Shown: positions 31,304 through 40,674, counted from the stretch's first letter. The stretch: 40,881 nt of DNA from Lachnospiraceae bacterium (GCA_020860755.1 JAJBTQ010000023.1:1-40881), one strand, 5' to 3'. Program-made: numbers and translations. The notes: generated by a model from the letters alone, not told the origin.

Positions 31304-32689
31304 CTACTCTCTCTCATCGATCGGAATATATTCATCGTGTTCGCCGACATACTTATATGCCGGACGGATGATCTTGCTGGCATTGATCAGCTCTTCCAGG
31401 CGATGCGCACTCCATCCCGGCATCCGGGCAATCGCGAAGAGCGGAGTAAAAAGTTCCTCCGGAATATCCAGCATCGAGTAAACAAATCCACTGTAAAAGT
31501 CTACATTAGCGCAGACATTCTTCTGCAGATTTCTCTGTTTCATAACCAGCTGGCCGGCCAGGCGCTCCACGAGATCGTAGAGCTCAAACTCTTTCATAAG
31601 GCCCTTCTCTTCCGCCAGCTTACTCGCATATTTTTTCAGAATGATCTCCCGAGGATCCGAAAGCGTGTAGACTGCATGTCCCATGCCGTAAATCAGTCCG
31701 CTGTGGTCGAACGCCTGCTTGTCGAGGATCTTCTGCAGGTATGCCGCGACCTCCTCCTCGTTCTTCCAATCCGTCACATGCTCTTTGATGTCGGCAAACA
31801 TATGCTGAACCTTTAAGTTCGCACCGCCGTGCCTTGGGCCCTTTAAGGAGCCTAAGGACGCCGCTGCAGCGGAGTAGGTGTCCGTACCTGTGGAGGTGAC
31901 TACGTGAGTCGTAAACGTAGAATTGTTGCCGCCGCCGTGCTCGGCGTGAAGGATCAGAGCCACATCCAACACCTTCGCCTCTAGTTCAGTATACTCGCCG
32001 CTCGGCCGCAGCATCAGCAAAAAGTTCTCCGCCATGGAAAGCCCGTGCTGCGGATTCCGGATAAACAGCGTCTCCCCTTTTCGGAAATGCCGGTAGGAGT
32101 GATAAGAGTAGATTGCGATCATGGGAAGCTTCGCGATCAGCTCCATACTCTGCCTTAATACATTCCCCGGCGAGATGTCTTCCGGATTCGGATCGTAGGT
32201 GTACAGCGTCAGGACGCAGCGCTGCATCGCGTTCATGATGCTCGCGTTGGATGCCTTCATGACGACATCGCGGACAAAGCGCACGGAGAGTTCCTGCATC
32301 TCATCCATGATCGTAAAAAAGCGGTCAAACTCCTCCTGATTCGGCAGCTGTCCAAACAAAAGCAGATAGATCGTCTCCTCAAATCCAAACTTTCTTGTCC
32401 TGGATCCGTTGACCAAATCCTCCACATTGATACCCTGATAGAACAGCCTGCCGTCTGCCGGGATATTTCGTCCGCTGGAAAGGCGGTAGGCATTTACATC
32501 CGAGATCTCAGTCAGGCCGGTCAACACGCCTTTTCCGGCAGAATCACGCAATCCCCTTTTTACATCGTACTCTAAATACAGATTAGGATCGATCCCAAAA
32601 TTCTCTTCCAGCTCCCGCTCTAACATTTCCATGCTGGAGCGGAGCTGCTTGCTCTCCTCCAAATTAAGCACGACTTCTTCTTCTGCCAT
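31304..32689 (-). CDS. gltA: Citrate synthase
   Basis: A 461-residue type II-like citrate synthase that joins oxaloacetate and acetyl-CoA. Catalytic residues are H287 (GPRHGGAN), H338 (GMGHAVY) and D397 (NVDFYSG); LHAEHGGGNNSTF at 248-259 is also conserved. An extra N-terminal part of about 35 residues and length above the usual 370-430 fit clostridial members that feed 2-oxoglutarate and glutamate synthesis. AGGAGGAT precedes the ATG. It lies 12 bases behind the sulfotransferase. Confidence 0.94.
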   Translation of the reverse strand: MAEEEVVLNLEESKQLRSSMEMLERELEENFGIDPNLYLEYDVKRGLRDSAGKGVLTGLTEISDVNAYRLSSGRNIPADGRLFYQGINVEDLVNGSRTRKFGFEETIYLLLFGQLPNQEEFDRFFTIMDEMQELSVRFVRDVVMKASNASIMNAMQRCVLTLYTYDPNPEDISPGNVLRQSMELIAKLPMIAIYSYHSYRHFRKGETLFIRNPQHGLSMAENFLLMLRPSGEYTELEAKVLDVALILHAEHGGGNNSTFTTHVVTSTGTDTYSAAAASLGSLKGPRHGGANLKVQHMFADIKEHVTDWKNEEEVAAYLQKILDKQAFDHSGLIYGMGHAVYTLSDPREIILKKYASKLAEEKGLMKEFELYDLVERLAGQLVMKQRNLQKNVCANVDFYSGFVYSMLDIPEELFTPLFAIARMPGWSAHRLEELINASKIIRPAYKYVGEHDEYIPIDERE

Positions 32690-32701
32690 TTATCCATCCT
32701 C

Positions 32702-33805
32702 CTATTCCGTGATCATCTCATAGCCGTAATACTGGAAATAAAAGTCCAGCCTGCTGTTGACCTTGTCCCTCAGCTCCGGCTCCAAAGAAAATATATTTTT
32801 CTGATAATCCTTCTGGCTCTCCAGATACTCTTCAAAATAGGGCTTCGCCTCCTCAAAGCCGGGAAGTTCAAGCTCCTCATATATCTTTTTTGTGTAGCCC
32901 ATCGGATCCTTGCAAAAATCCTCATAACAGATGTCGATGTGATCTGCTTGGGGCATGCTCTCCAACTCTCGGATCGCTTTTCTGTAAACGCGCGCACACA
33001 TATCGATCGCAACATTTTCTATCGTCTCCGGGCTTGCGGGCTCGTCGAGACACAAAAGATCCATCTCCTTCTCAAACATGTTGATCGCGGACATGACCAC
33101 TTTGTATGGGTTGCGGTAGATATTGATAAACTTCGCTCCCGGATAGCACCGCTTCAATTCGCCGAGACGGCAGGTGTTTTCCGGGCTCTTTAAGAGCAGC
33201 TGCTTGCCCTTGTTTAAGTAGGTCACTTTGCGCAGGATATAGCTGTAGGCCTTACGCCACTCCTGCTGCTTCTCTTCGTCCTGCTCATCGATAAAAGCTG
33301 TCTCAAAAAACTTTACGCCTCTACCCCCGTCCGGGAATGACAGCATATGGCTGATCGCCTGGGTGGAGATCGTCGCCTGGGCAAACACCTCCTCCATCGG
33401 CAGATCCAGCGCATATTCCATGTTGTCCATGGGGCGGGCATCCTTTAACAGGTTCTTCTGGATCCTGGCCAGAAGCGGCTTTAACAAAATGCAGTTGCTG
33501 AATGTAAGCGTCCTGACCGGGTCAAACCACGCATACTGGGGATCCCTTGTCAGGAGATTCTGCAAAAAGGTGGTTCCGGACCGCCAATACCCGACAATGT
33601 AGACCGGATCCTTCTCGATCACAGTCCGATTAATGGGAATATAAAAGATCAGCCATTCCAGCAAAGCGGGCAATCCCAATATCAGGGACACCAGAGTGAT
33701 AAACCGCCCCTGACGTTTGTCCGTGATCGGATTTTCCCGTCTAAGCCGCAGCCAGTTGTCAAACCTGCAGCCCAATAAGTTGTGTGCAAAATTCACCTTT
33801 GCCAT
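32702..33805 (-). CDS. PAPS-dependent sulfotransferase family protein
   Basis: 367 residues. The 5'-phosphosulfate-binding loop is VGYWRSGTTF at 71-80; the 3'-phosphate element is in KFINIYRNPYKVVMSA near 220-235. These mark the Sulfotransfer_3 type that moves sulfate from PAPS to a hydroxyl or amine. An N-terminal hydrophobic stretch (about 37-60) may dock it to a membrane. Bacterial examples modify glycans, lipids or, in gut species, steroids; the acceptor here is unknown. First gene of a three-gene operon, with a promoter at 33844-33873. Confidence 0.85.
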   Translation of the reverse strand: MAKVNFAHNLLGCRFDNWLRLRRENPITDKRQGRFITLVSLILGLPALLEWLIFYIPINRTVIEKDPVYIVGYWRSGTTFLQNLLTRDPQYAWFDPVRTLTFSNCILLKPLLARIQKNLLKDARPMDNMEYALDLPMEEVFAQATISTQAISHMLSFPDGGRGVKFFETAFIDEQDEEKQQEWRKAYSYILRKVTYLNKGKQLLLKSPENTCRLGELKRCYPGAKFINIYRNPYKVVMSAINMFEKEMDLLCLDEPASPETIENVAIDMCARVYRKAIRELESMPQADHIDICYEDFCKDPMGYTKKIYEELELPGFEEAKPYFEEYLESQKDYQKNIFSLEPELRDKVNSRLDFYFQYYGYEMITE

Positions 33806-33843
33806 TACAAACTGTCCATTTTCCCAAGTGTCGCGCTGTTTTT

Positions 33844-33873
33844 ATTATACCCCAGAGATCTTGATCTTTTCAA
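33844..33873 (-). promoter_or_regulatory. Promoter of the sulfotransferase-gltA-metY operon
   Basis: Minus strand TTGAAA (33873-33868), 18-base spacer, TATAAT (33849-33844). Confidence 0.6.
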
Positions 33874-33887
33874 CCGGAAGATTTCAT

Positions 33888-35150
33888 TTAGAATACGACA
33901 ACGATCACCTCATTGCCCGTATCGTTTAAATACTTCACCTGTGTAAGTCCGCCGCAATAGTCGAATATAGCCCCGTCATCCAGGAAATATTGGATCGCCT
34001 GTTCATAGAGTTCATCATCGGCAAATCGGATACGCACCAGGTCGCTGCCGGTTTCATAGCCCTGCCGGAAGATCTCTCCGATCCGGTCCGGGTCCCACGT
34101 GTCTATGTAGAGGCCCTCATGGACATAGTAATTGTCCGCCACCGCCTCGCATGTGGGAAGGGGAATTGTCCCATCCGGCTGATGCGTCTTTAAAAGCATC
34201 TCAGTCGTCATCCCAAAATAGTCATAGTCCACGTACTTATAAGGAATGATCTCCTCTGCCTCCTCGTCATTCCGGTTGATATATCTGGAATTCCCCCAGG
34301 TTGTATCGATATAGTAATATGCGCCGTCCAAAAAGACCAGATTCCATGCGTGCGATTCTCCGTCCGCGGTGCCGGTCACGGTCGAGCACGGAATATCCAG
34401 CCTGTCCAGCAGGTACTGCGTTGCGTAGGAATAGCCCTGGCACACTGTGGCATGACCGATAAAGGCACTGACAATCGTCTGGGAGTCCGCTGCATTTACA
34501 TCGTAGTCGACCTCGTCGACCAGCGTCTTATATACATAAAGCGCCTTGTCAAAGTCACTTCCCTCTACAGGCGCATCTGCCAGCATGCGGTCTGCCTCCG
34601 CATCAATCTGAGTCTGAAGTTCTTCCTGTTCTTCCGCCGACATCGCGTAGACAGGATTGATGTCAATGGATGTGACTGTGTCTCCCCGGGTGTAAGTCAC
34701 ATAACCAAACTCCTCCACCCAGAAAAACTCACAGTGATCGCATCGGACCGCCATATAGGCGTTTTCAAGCTCTCCGGCGTCGAGCGTTGAGATCGTAGCC
34801 TCCTCCTCCCGGTTCTCAAAAGCTGTGACGATCTCATCGTAAACTGCTTTTTCTGTATCGTTTAATGTCTGATACGCATATTGATCCGGCCCGACGGCCG
34901 CGGACTCTTCGCTCTCAGGGGCAATCTCTTCCGCGATGGCCTCTTCAGGAGCTTCCCCGGCAGCCGGTTCATCCACATAGGAGGATGCGCTCTCCTCCGA
35001 GGAGGAAGCGACCCCCTCGACAAAAGCCGTGATCTTATCTGTGGAAACGCCCCCTGTCTCTCCTCCCGAAAGGCCGCACCCGGCTGTCCCAATGCCAAGG
35101 CAGGCCACCAGTGTGGCGAAAACAAGCTTTTTTCTTCTAACCAAAACCAT
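33888..35150 (-). CDS. Transglutaminase-like lipoprotein
   Basis: 420 residues. A signal peptide ends in T-A-G-C25, giving a lipoprotein. An acidic, Ser-rich linker (about 27-90) leads to a helical part and then a transglutaminase-like core with triad C237 (HATVCQGYSYA), H267 (ESHAWNLV) and D282 (YYYIDTTWGN). Such proteins are extracellular cysteine proteases or peptide cross-linkers. The C-terminal 90 residues are unassigned. GGGAGAG precedes the ATG at 35150. It is followed by the sulfotransferase promoter. Confidence 0.85.
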   Translation of the reverse strand: MVLVRRKKLVFATLVACLGIGTAGCGLSGGETGGVSTDKITAFVEGVASSSEESASSYVDEPAAGEAPEEAIAEEIAPESEESAAVGPDQYAYQTLNDTEKAVYDEIVTAFENREEEATISTLDAGELENAYMAVRCDHCEFFWVEEFGYVTYTRGDTVTSIDINPVYAMSAEEQEELQTQIDAEADRMLADAPVEGSDFDKALYVYKTLVDEVDYDVNAADSQTIVSAFIGHATVCQGYSYATQYLLDRLDIPCSTVTGTADGESHAWNLVFLDGAYYYIDTTWGNSRYINRNDEEAEEIIPYKYVDYDYFGMTTEMLLKTHQPDGTIPLPTCEAVADNYYVHEGLYIDTWDPDRIGEIFRQGYETGSDLVRIRFADDELYEQAIQYFLDDGAIFDYCGGLTQVKYLNDTGNEVIVVVF

Positions 35151-35275
35151 CTCTCCCGATTGTAGTTGCTTTTCTGAAATGTATCCTATAATATATTTAA
35201 GAAAGCATCTTCTGTAGATGAGCGGTGCTTTTTAATCATATCACAATCCCTATCGTTTGTGAACAGGAGTTTTTT

Positions 35276-35779
35276 ATGGTTGCGCTTCAGATTGATGAGA
35301 TCGGTACACTGTTAAATCAAATGCTTAAAGGGGATATGTTTGACCATTTTCTGCTGCGGGAAGCCTCTGTGTCTCAGGCCTTTACCACTGAGATCGACGG
35401 GACGATAAGTCCCGGTTTTTACTCGGAGGAGGAGCTCGCCAAGCTCGGTCTGACCGGCCTGTCCTGCCTCCCGTTTTCCCGGGTACGCCCCTTATGCCTG
35501 GAGCTGTTAAAGGGCAGCCGAAAGCCGGCTTCCTTCCGGTTCGTGTTCCTTCTTTCTCCGGAAAATCAGGCAGCTACCATTGCGCAGGCTGACACCGGCA
35601 TCCGTACAGAAGACATCACCGGCCTTTTCCTGAATCTGAATTACAAAAAAGATACCCTGATCTGCACAACAGGCATCTCCTACCGGACCTTTATTACAGA
35701 TCGCTCTCTGGAGATGGAATGGGATCGTTTGGCCGCTCTGTTCTTAAAACAACACGGTATCCCCTATGATGAGATTTAA
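35276..35779 (+). CDS. DUF5721-like protein
   Basis: A 167-residue soluble protein starting MVALQIDEIGTLLNQML, with FDHFLLREASVSQAFTTEIDG in the first third and a helical basic middle. This resembles the DUF5721 family of Lachnospiraceae, of unknown function. The ATG at 35276 is preceded by AACAGGAG. The stop codon TAA lies inside the terminator of the convergent sugar operon. Family name from memory, moderate certainty. Confidence 0.7.
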   Translation: MVALQIDEIGTLLNQMLKGDMFDHFLLREASVSQAFTTEIDGTISPGFYSEEELAKLGLTGLSCLPFSRVRPLCLELLKGSRKPASFRFVFLLSPENQAATIAQADTGIRTEDITGLFLNLNYKKDTLICTTGISYRTFITDRSLEMEWDRLAALFLKQHGIPYDEI

Positions 35780-35804
35780 AAAGGACAGACCATTTGGTCT
35801 GTCC
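35778..35804 (-). terminator. Terminator of the sugar operon
   Basis: GGACAGACC and GGTCTGTCC pair perfectly (9 bp, small loop). On the minus strand TTTTTAAA follows. On the plus strand no good T tract follows, so it mainly serves the minus-strand operon. Its T tract overlaps the stop codon of the DUF5721-like gene. Confidence 0.75.
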
Positions 35805-35835
35805 CCAATTTAATCCTCTGTTATTGATCTGCCGA

Positions 35836-36690
35836 TCAGAAACGGCAGAGCGTCTTCATTCTCTCCTCCAAATAAGGCTGCAGCTTTGACTGCGCGTATT
35901 CCGGCAGATTAATGATCTTGACCGGATCCGGATTCTCTTTATTTTCTCCTACAAAGCCCGAAACTGCCTGATAATATCTGCCAAGAAATTCCGTTCCGAG
36001 ATTGAACTTGCGGATCCCCTTGGAAAAGGCGACCAGCAATTGATCATCCGGGATCCCGCTCCCACCGTGCAGCGCCAGCGGTACATCCACCGCGGCGCGG
36101 ATCTCTTCCAATCGTCCGATATCCAGGTGGGGCGTCTCCCGGTACTCCCCATGGGCATTGCCTATGGAAACGGCAAGCGCGTCCACCCCGGTCTCACGAC
36201 AGAACTTCTCCGCGGCATCCGGCTTGGTAAACAAGTCCCTGTTCGTGTTGTCTTCCTGCGAAGCAATCCCCGCATGTCCGATCTCGCCCTCCACAAACGC
36301 ACCGGCTTTGTGCGCGTCCATGACCACCTCTCGGGTCAGGGCGATGTTGGTATCCAGATCGTTCATGGATCCGTCCATCATCACGGACTCAAACCCGCTT
36401 TCGATCGTATGCATGATCGCATCATGCGTGTAATCGTGGTCCGCATGCAGGCCGATCGGAACCGTCACCTCGGAGGCGAGCTCCTTTACCATGGCGGCAT
36501 ACTCCCGAAATCCTGTTGTGTGCTGAACGGTGACATGCTCCGGATACAGCATGACGATCGCCGGCGTGTTCGTCGCCTGCGCTGCGCAGACAACAGACCT
36601 TGCCATGGTATAGTCCATGCAGATAAAGGCGATCGCCGCCGTGTTGCAATCCTCAGCTGTTTTCAAAATTTTATCTATTTTTTCGTACAT
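35836..36690 (-). CDS. Class II ketose-bisphosphate aldolase, first paralogue
   Basis: 284 residues of the zinc-dependent class II aldolase fold. LHADHDYTHD (H82, D84, H85) stands where the usual H-x-D-H-G zinc and catalytic element is, with an Asp replacing the common Gly. GEIGHAG, IGNAHGEYR, ALHGGSG and FNLGTEF are the other active-site segments. It should cleave a ketose mono- or bisphosphate to DHAP (or a similar ketone) and an aldehyde. The ATG at 36690 follows ACGGAG; a TTG two codons upstream is in frame. Last gene of the operon. Confidence 0.85.
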   Translation of the reverse strand: MYEKIDKILKTAEDCNTAAIAFICMDYTMARSVVCAAQATNTPAIVMLYPEHVTVQHTTGFREYAAMVKELASEVTVPIGLHADHDYTHDAIMHTIESGFESVMMDGSMNDLDTNIALTREVVMDAHKAGAFVEGEIGHAGIASQEDNTNRDLFTKPDAAEKFCRETGVDALAVSIGNAHGEYRETPHLDIGRLEEIRAAVDVPLALHGGSGIPDDQLLVAFSKGIRKFNLGTEFLGRYYQAVSGFVGENKENPDPVKIINLPEYAQSKLQPYLEERMKTLCRF

Positions 36691-36709
36691 AACCAAACTC
36701 CGTGTCTTG

Positions 36710-37912
36710 TTATCTGTTTTCGATCAAAAGCCCCGGGAGCAGTCCGCCGGCAAAGAAATCACCGAGCCCGACTACCGTGGGCACCTTCACATAACTCATA
36801 TCCTTACAGGGCAGACAGCAAACCCGGTCTCCCGCCAGCGCTCGCAGCTGATCGCAGAAATCCCATCCGCTTTCACTGTCTGTCAGCCGCATTGTCTCAT
36901 CGTAATCCGCTTCTCCAAACTCATCTCCAAGCCGGAAACGGGTCGCAGCCATAGCGATGCCGCCTTCCAACGCAGATTGCATGATCCCGCTCAGCTTTCC
37001 GTAAGCCACTGCCCATTTGGACGAATGCACCAGGATCGTAGAGAAACCAGACTGTTTTGCGGTATACTCTAAAGCTTTTAACACCGTCTCCGCATTCAAA
37101 ATGTCGATTCGTCTTCCTATATACTCCTGCAGCTCATCCTCATTCATACTGAGAATATCCACCACGGATGCAAGCGACTGGTGAACCAAATGACGAAGCT
37201 CTTCTTTTATGTAGTGTCCATCCTCTGCAACGATCAGTGCATTCTCCGGAAGCGTCTTAAGCAGCTGCCTGGTACTCTGTAGGCGGTCTTCCAAAATATC
37301 CCGATCCAGAACCTCGCTGAAGCAGGAGAGCAAGAACACCTCCGCATCCCGGATCATCGGTGCAAAATCTACCGAGACATGCATCTCAATACTGTCGATA
37401 TCACGGGAGAGCATCACCCGGTTCTCCCGCGGCGTGACAAAATCAATGTCGTTTGCCTGAATATGTACTCCCCCTGCACACTGCAGAACCACATGGGGAT
37501 ATACTGCCTCGTGATCCGTCCCGATACTGGAAAACAGTTGGATCCGATCGGGAAGCAGATCCCGGATATACTGATTGTAACAGCATGCCCGAAGCGCGCT
37601 GCTGTATCCCAACTTAGAGATAGCAATGGCGGCACGTGAAGCGGTGCCGCCAATGGTAATCCTGTACTCAAAATGATTTGCAAAGTTTTCGCATATCTCT
37701 GAAGTTTCCGGAACCATCTCGCAGCCGACACCTGCTTTTAGATACGCCAAACAGGCAATCACGGCAGACCGTTCTGATTCGGGGTCGTGTTTCATCTTTA
37801 AATCCGCATCGTGAATATCATAAGAACGGATCAGGCTTTCCATAACCGCCGTATCCCACTGAAGTTCGTAGTCTACGCAGACATGAAAACCCATTGCGAT
37901 TTTCTCACCCAT
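36710..37912 (-). CDS. ADP-dependent-type sugar (phosphate) kinase
   Basis: 400 residues of the ribokinase superfamily, closest to the ADP-dependent glucokinase/phosphofructokinase family. MGFHVCVDYE at 7-16, ITIGGTASRAAIAISKLG at 85-102, the NExE-like SMNEDELQE at 255-263, and the catalytic GLGD385 anion hole in VGLGDFFAGG. The size exceeds PfkB kinases (about 300) and matches ADP-dependent ones. VAEDGHYIKEELRHLV before the NEDE motif also fits that family. It is the phosphorylating step between two aldolases in a sugar operon. Nucleotide preference cannot be proven from sequence. Confidence 0.8.
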   Translation of the reverse strand: MGEKIAMGFHVCVDYELQWDTAVMESLIRSYDIHDADLKMKHDPESERSAVIACLAYLKAGVGCEMVPETSEICENFANHFEYRITIGGTASRAAIAISKLGYSSALRACCYNQYIRDLLPDRIQLFSSIGTDHEAVYPHVVLQCAGGVHIQANDIDFVTPRENRVMLSRDIDSIEMHVSVDFAPMIRDAEVFLLSCFSEVLDRDILEDRLQSTRQLLKTLPENALIVAEDGHYIKEELRHLVHQSLASVVDILSMNEDELQEYIGRRIDILNAETVLKALEYTAKQSGFSTILVHSSKWAVAYGKLSGIMQSALEGGIAMAATRFRLGDEFGEADYDETMRLTDSESGWDFCDQLRALAGDRVCCLPCKDMSYVKVPTVVGLGDFFAGGLLPGLLIENR

Positions 37913-37946
37913 ACCATTAAATCTCCATTAAAATATACAAAAACTA

Positions 37947-38807
37947 TTAGTAGAGGCTTGCTTTTCCGGTCGTTTGGAAAAGCTCTATCTTCTGATAAGC
38001 CACCTCCTTCATGGCAACAAGACAAGGAGGTTGGATCTGGTTGGGCTCTCGCAGGCTTTCATCCTTAAGCACCTCTCTCATCTTTTCATAATAAGCTGCT
38101 TTAATGTCACTGGAAATGTTTATCTTGTTAATCCCATGCTCCACTGACTTCGCGATCTCAGAATCTTTGTTGGAGGATCCCCCGTGAAGTACCAGGGGAA
38201 CCTCCACTATTTTTTTGATCGCGTCGAGGATGTCGATCCGAAGCTCCGGCTTCTTATCCTTCGGATAAATGCCGTGGCTCGTACCGATCGCAACTGCAAG
38301 GCAGTCGATCCCCGTTTTTTCTATAAAATCTTTTGCCTGCTCCGGATCAGTATACAATATCTCATCCGGTGCAGTAGTCTCAACAGAATCTGTATTGCCG
38401 ATAGTTCCCAATTCACCCTCTACTGAAACATTCACCGCATGAGCCGCCTCGGCGACTTTCTGGCATGCGGCTACATTGTCCTCATAGGGTTGGCTGGAAG
38501 CATCAATCATGACAGACGTAAAACCTGACTGGATCGCGAGTATAACCTGTCCGAAAGATGCGCCATGATCCAAGTGGATCACAGAGGGTACAACAGACTT
38601 GTTTAAGCGGTCTATAATACCCTTGACCATCTCCGGCGTCGTATGACTGAGTTCGTCCGGATGGATCGCTATGATAACAGGTGCGTTTTTTTCTTCCGCG
38701 GCCTCGATGATACCATTAAACATATTGTAATCACTGATATTAAACGCCGGAACCGCAAAATTGTTTTTATTCGCAACAGCCAGCAAATCTTTCATATTCA
38801 TCAACAT
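37947..38807 (-). CDS. Class II ketose-bisphosphate aldolase, second paralogue
   Basis: 286 residues. Canonical VIHLDHGAS (H78, D80, H81), VEGELGTIGN, VAIGTSHGIY, LVLHGGSSN and INISSDIK show a complete class II site (FbaA/GatY/KbaY type). It is clearly different from the first aldolase, about as far as different substrate families. TAGGAGGT precedes the ATG at 38807. It lies between the permease and kinase genes. Confidence 0.9.
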   Translation of the reverse strand: MLMNMKDLLAVANKNNFAVPAFNISDYNMFNGIIEAAEEKNAPVIIAIHPDELSHTTPEMVKGIIDRLNKSVVPSVIHLDHGASFGQVILAIQSGFTSVMIDASSQPYEDNVAACQKVAEAAHAVNVSVEGELGTIGNTDSVETTAPDEILYTDPEQAKDFIEKTGIDCLAVAIGTSHGIYPKDKKPELRIDILDAIKKIVEVPLVLHGGSSNKDSEIAKSVEHGINKINISSDIKAAYYEKMREVLKDESLREPNQIQPPCLVAMKEVAYQKIELFQTTGKASLY

Positions 38808-38848
38808 AGCTCATACCTCCTATATGTTGACTCCAGCTTCCTGAAACA

Positions 38849-39685
38849 TTAACCTTTCACACCACCGGCAGACATACCTTCGATAAAGTATCTCTGGAAG
38901 ATGATGAACAGGACTAATACGGGCAGAGAGCCAATCACGCTCATTGCCATCATCTGTGACCAATCCCATACGTGCTGGCCCATCAGCAGGTTGATGCCGA
39001 TTGGCACGGTACGCATGTTGGTTGTATTTGTCAAGACCAATGCGAACAGGTACTCGTTCCATGCCTGCATGAACGTATACATTCCAACAGAAACCATACC
39101 GGGTACAGAAATGGGTACCAGAACCTGCCACAGTGCTCTGAACCTTGACCCACCGTCGATCATGACTGCTTCGTCCAGCTCCGTCGACATCGAATTGAAG
39201 TAACCCGTCATCATCAGGATACAGTACGGCAGCGTTGTGACCAGATAGGTTAGGATCAGTGCAAGGTACGTGTTAAACAGATGCATTGCAACGATCATGC
39301 TCATGTACGGGATCAACAGCACGATAGGCGGAATCGCCTGCACGCTGACGATCAGGGAATTGATAATTCCTTTGCCTCCGAACCGGAACCGGCTGAACGC
39401 ATACGCAGCCAAAATACCAACGAACAGAGTGATGCCCACCACGCAGATCGCTACGATATAACTGTTAAGGAAGAACCGAAGTTTTTCCGGATCTGTAAAT
39501 ACTGCTGCATAAGATTTGAGGTTAAAAGAACTGTCTATTATCGTCGGGGGCCATGAGAAAATGGCCGCCGTCGTCTTAAACGAGTTCAGAATCATCCAAA
39601 CTACCGGTAACGCTGCAAACAGCGCACCAATCACTAATAATATACTTATAACGACTTTAACGCCTTTTTTCTTTGCTCCTACCAT
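38849..39685 (-). CDS. Carbohydrate ABC transporter permease, MalG-like
   Basis: 278 residues, six membrane helices and the coupling loop DEAVMIDGGSRFRALWQVLVP. Its ATG overlaps the stop of the previous permease (TGATG), and AAAGGAGG precedes it. The partner ATPase is not in this window and may be shared (MsmK-type). Confidence 0.92.
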   Translation of the reverse strand: MVGAKKKGVKVVISILLVIGALFAALPVVWMILNSFKTTAAIFSWPPTIIDSSFNLKSYAAVFTDPEKLRFFLNSYIVAICVVGITLFVGILAAYAFSRFRFGGKGIINSLIVSVQAIPPIVLLIPYMSMIVAMHLFNTYLALILTYLVTTLPYCILMMTGYFNSMSTELDEAVMIDGGSRFRALWQVLVPISVPGMVSVGMYTFMQAWNEYLFALVLTNTTNMRTVPIGINLLMGQHVWDWSQMMAMSVIGSLPVLVLFIIFQRYFIEGMSAGGVKG

Positions 39686-40578
39686 CAGTCATTCGCCCTC
39701 CTTTGCAGTCTTACATAGAAGATAGCCAGTATTACACAGACGATCAACACAATCGTAGCGACTGTAGATGCCAGACCGTACTGACTGCTGTTGAATGCTA
39801 GCTTGTATATGTAGATACTCAGAGTTTCCGTGACATTTAGCGGACCACCGCCCGTCAACATCCAGATGACGTTGAAGGATTGGATCGTCCAAATGATATC
39901 CAGCATCGCGATACTGATAAGAATCGGGCTCAGCTGCGGAATCGTGATATGAATGAAGCTCTTCCAACCGGTAGCTCCGTCAAGAGCTGCACTCTCATAG
40001 AGATCACCCGAAATTCCCTGCAGGCCGGCAAGAATACTGATCATATAGAACGGATATCCACACCAGATATTAACGAAAACCACAACAGCTAACGCTATGC
40101 CTGTCTCACCCAGCCAGCTAAACGACTTGTCTACCGCAGGAAGCCATGAGAACATGAAATCTGCGATACCTCCGGGTTGCAAGATTAGTCTCCATAAAAG
40201 AGCGATAACCGAAGCGGTGAAAATCCACGGTAAGATATAGAAAACACGGAAAACGGTTTTCGTTCTTGTTTTAAAATAATGTGAATTCAGCATGAGCGCA
40301 AATCCCATGCCCAGTAAGATGTGTGCTACCACACTTACAACCACAAATATAACGGTATGTTTGACAGCCCCCCAAAACTCAGAATCCGTAAGGATCTGTG
40401 CATAGTTCTGGAACCCCACCAAATAGTTGTCTTTTACAACGACCGCATTGTTATAGAACGAATAGGAGACCACCATTACGATCGGGATCACCAGAAATAC
40501 GACCAATAAGACAAGTGTAGGTGCCAGATATCCATACGCTTTTGCGCCCGTTCGAAGAGCCTTGGTTGATTTTTTCAC
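39685..40578 (-). CDS. Carbohydrate ABC transporter permease, MalF-like
   Basis: 297 residues, six helices, with ESAALDGATGWKSFIHITIP as the coupling loop and the EAA-like end LTGGGPLNVTETLSIYIYK. Start is GTG 40578 with GGAGGTG 8 bases before it. Follows the binding-protein gene after a hairpin. Confidence 0.92.
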   Translation of the reverse strand: MKKSTKALRTGAKAYGYLAPTLVLLVVFLVIPIVMVVSYSFYNNAVVVKDNYLVGFQNYAQILTDSEFWGAVKHTVIFVVVSVVAHILLGMGFALMLNSHYFKTRTKTVFRVFYILPWIFTASVIALLWRLILQPGGIADFMFSWLPAVDKSFSWLGETGIALAVVVFVNIWCGYPFYMISILAGLQGISGDLYESAALDGATGWKSFIHITIPQLSPILISIAMLDIIWTIQSFNVIWMLTGGGPLNVTETLSIYIYKLAFNSSQYGLASTVATIVLIVCVILAIFYVRLQRRAND

Positions 40579-40630
40579 CGGTACGACACCTCCATATTGC
40601 TTAAAATAAACCTTCCCTACAAAATTTGTA

Positions 40631-40674
40631 GAACAGAGTAGGGTTATAAGCAGTGCCTATAACCCCACTCGTTC
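40631..40674 (-). promoter_or_regulatory. Intercistronic hairpin between binding protein and permease genes
   Basis: GGGTTATA and TATAACCC pair perfectly; beyond one mismatch, GAGT/ACTC and then GAAC/GTTC continue the stem to about 16 bp around a 9-base loop. No T tract follows. Such stems after binding-protein genes stabilise the upstream mRNA and lower the permease level, as between malE and malF. Confidence 0.6.

Noticed and set aside
36040-36954. 304-codon plus-strand frame opposite the aldolase and kinase
   Set aside because: Shadow of two recognised genes; no ribosome site.
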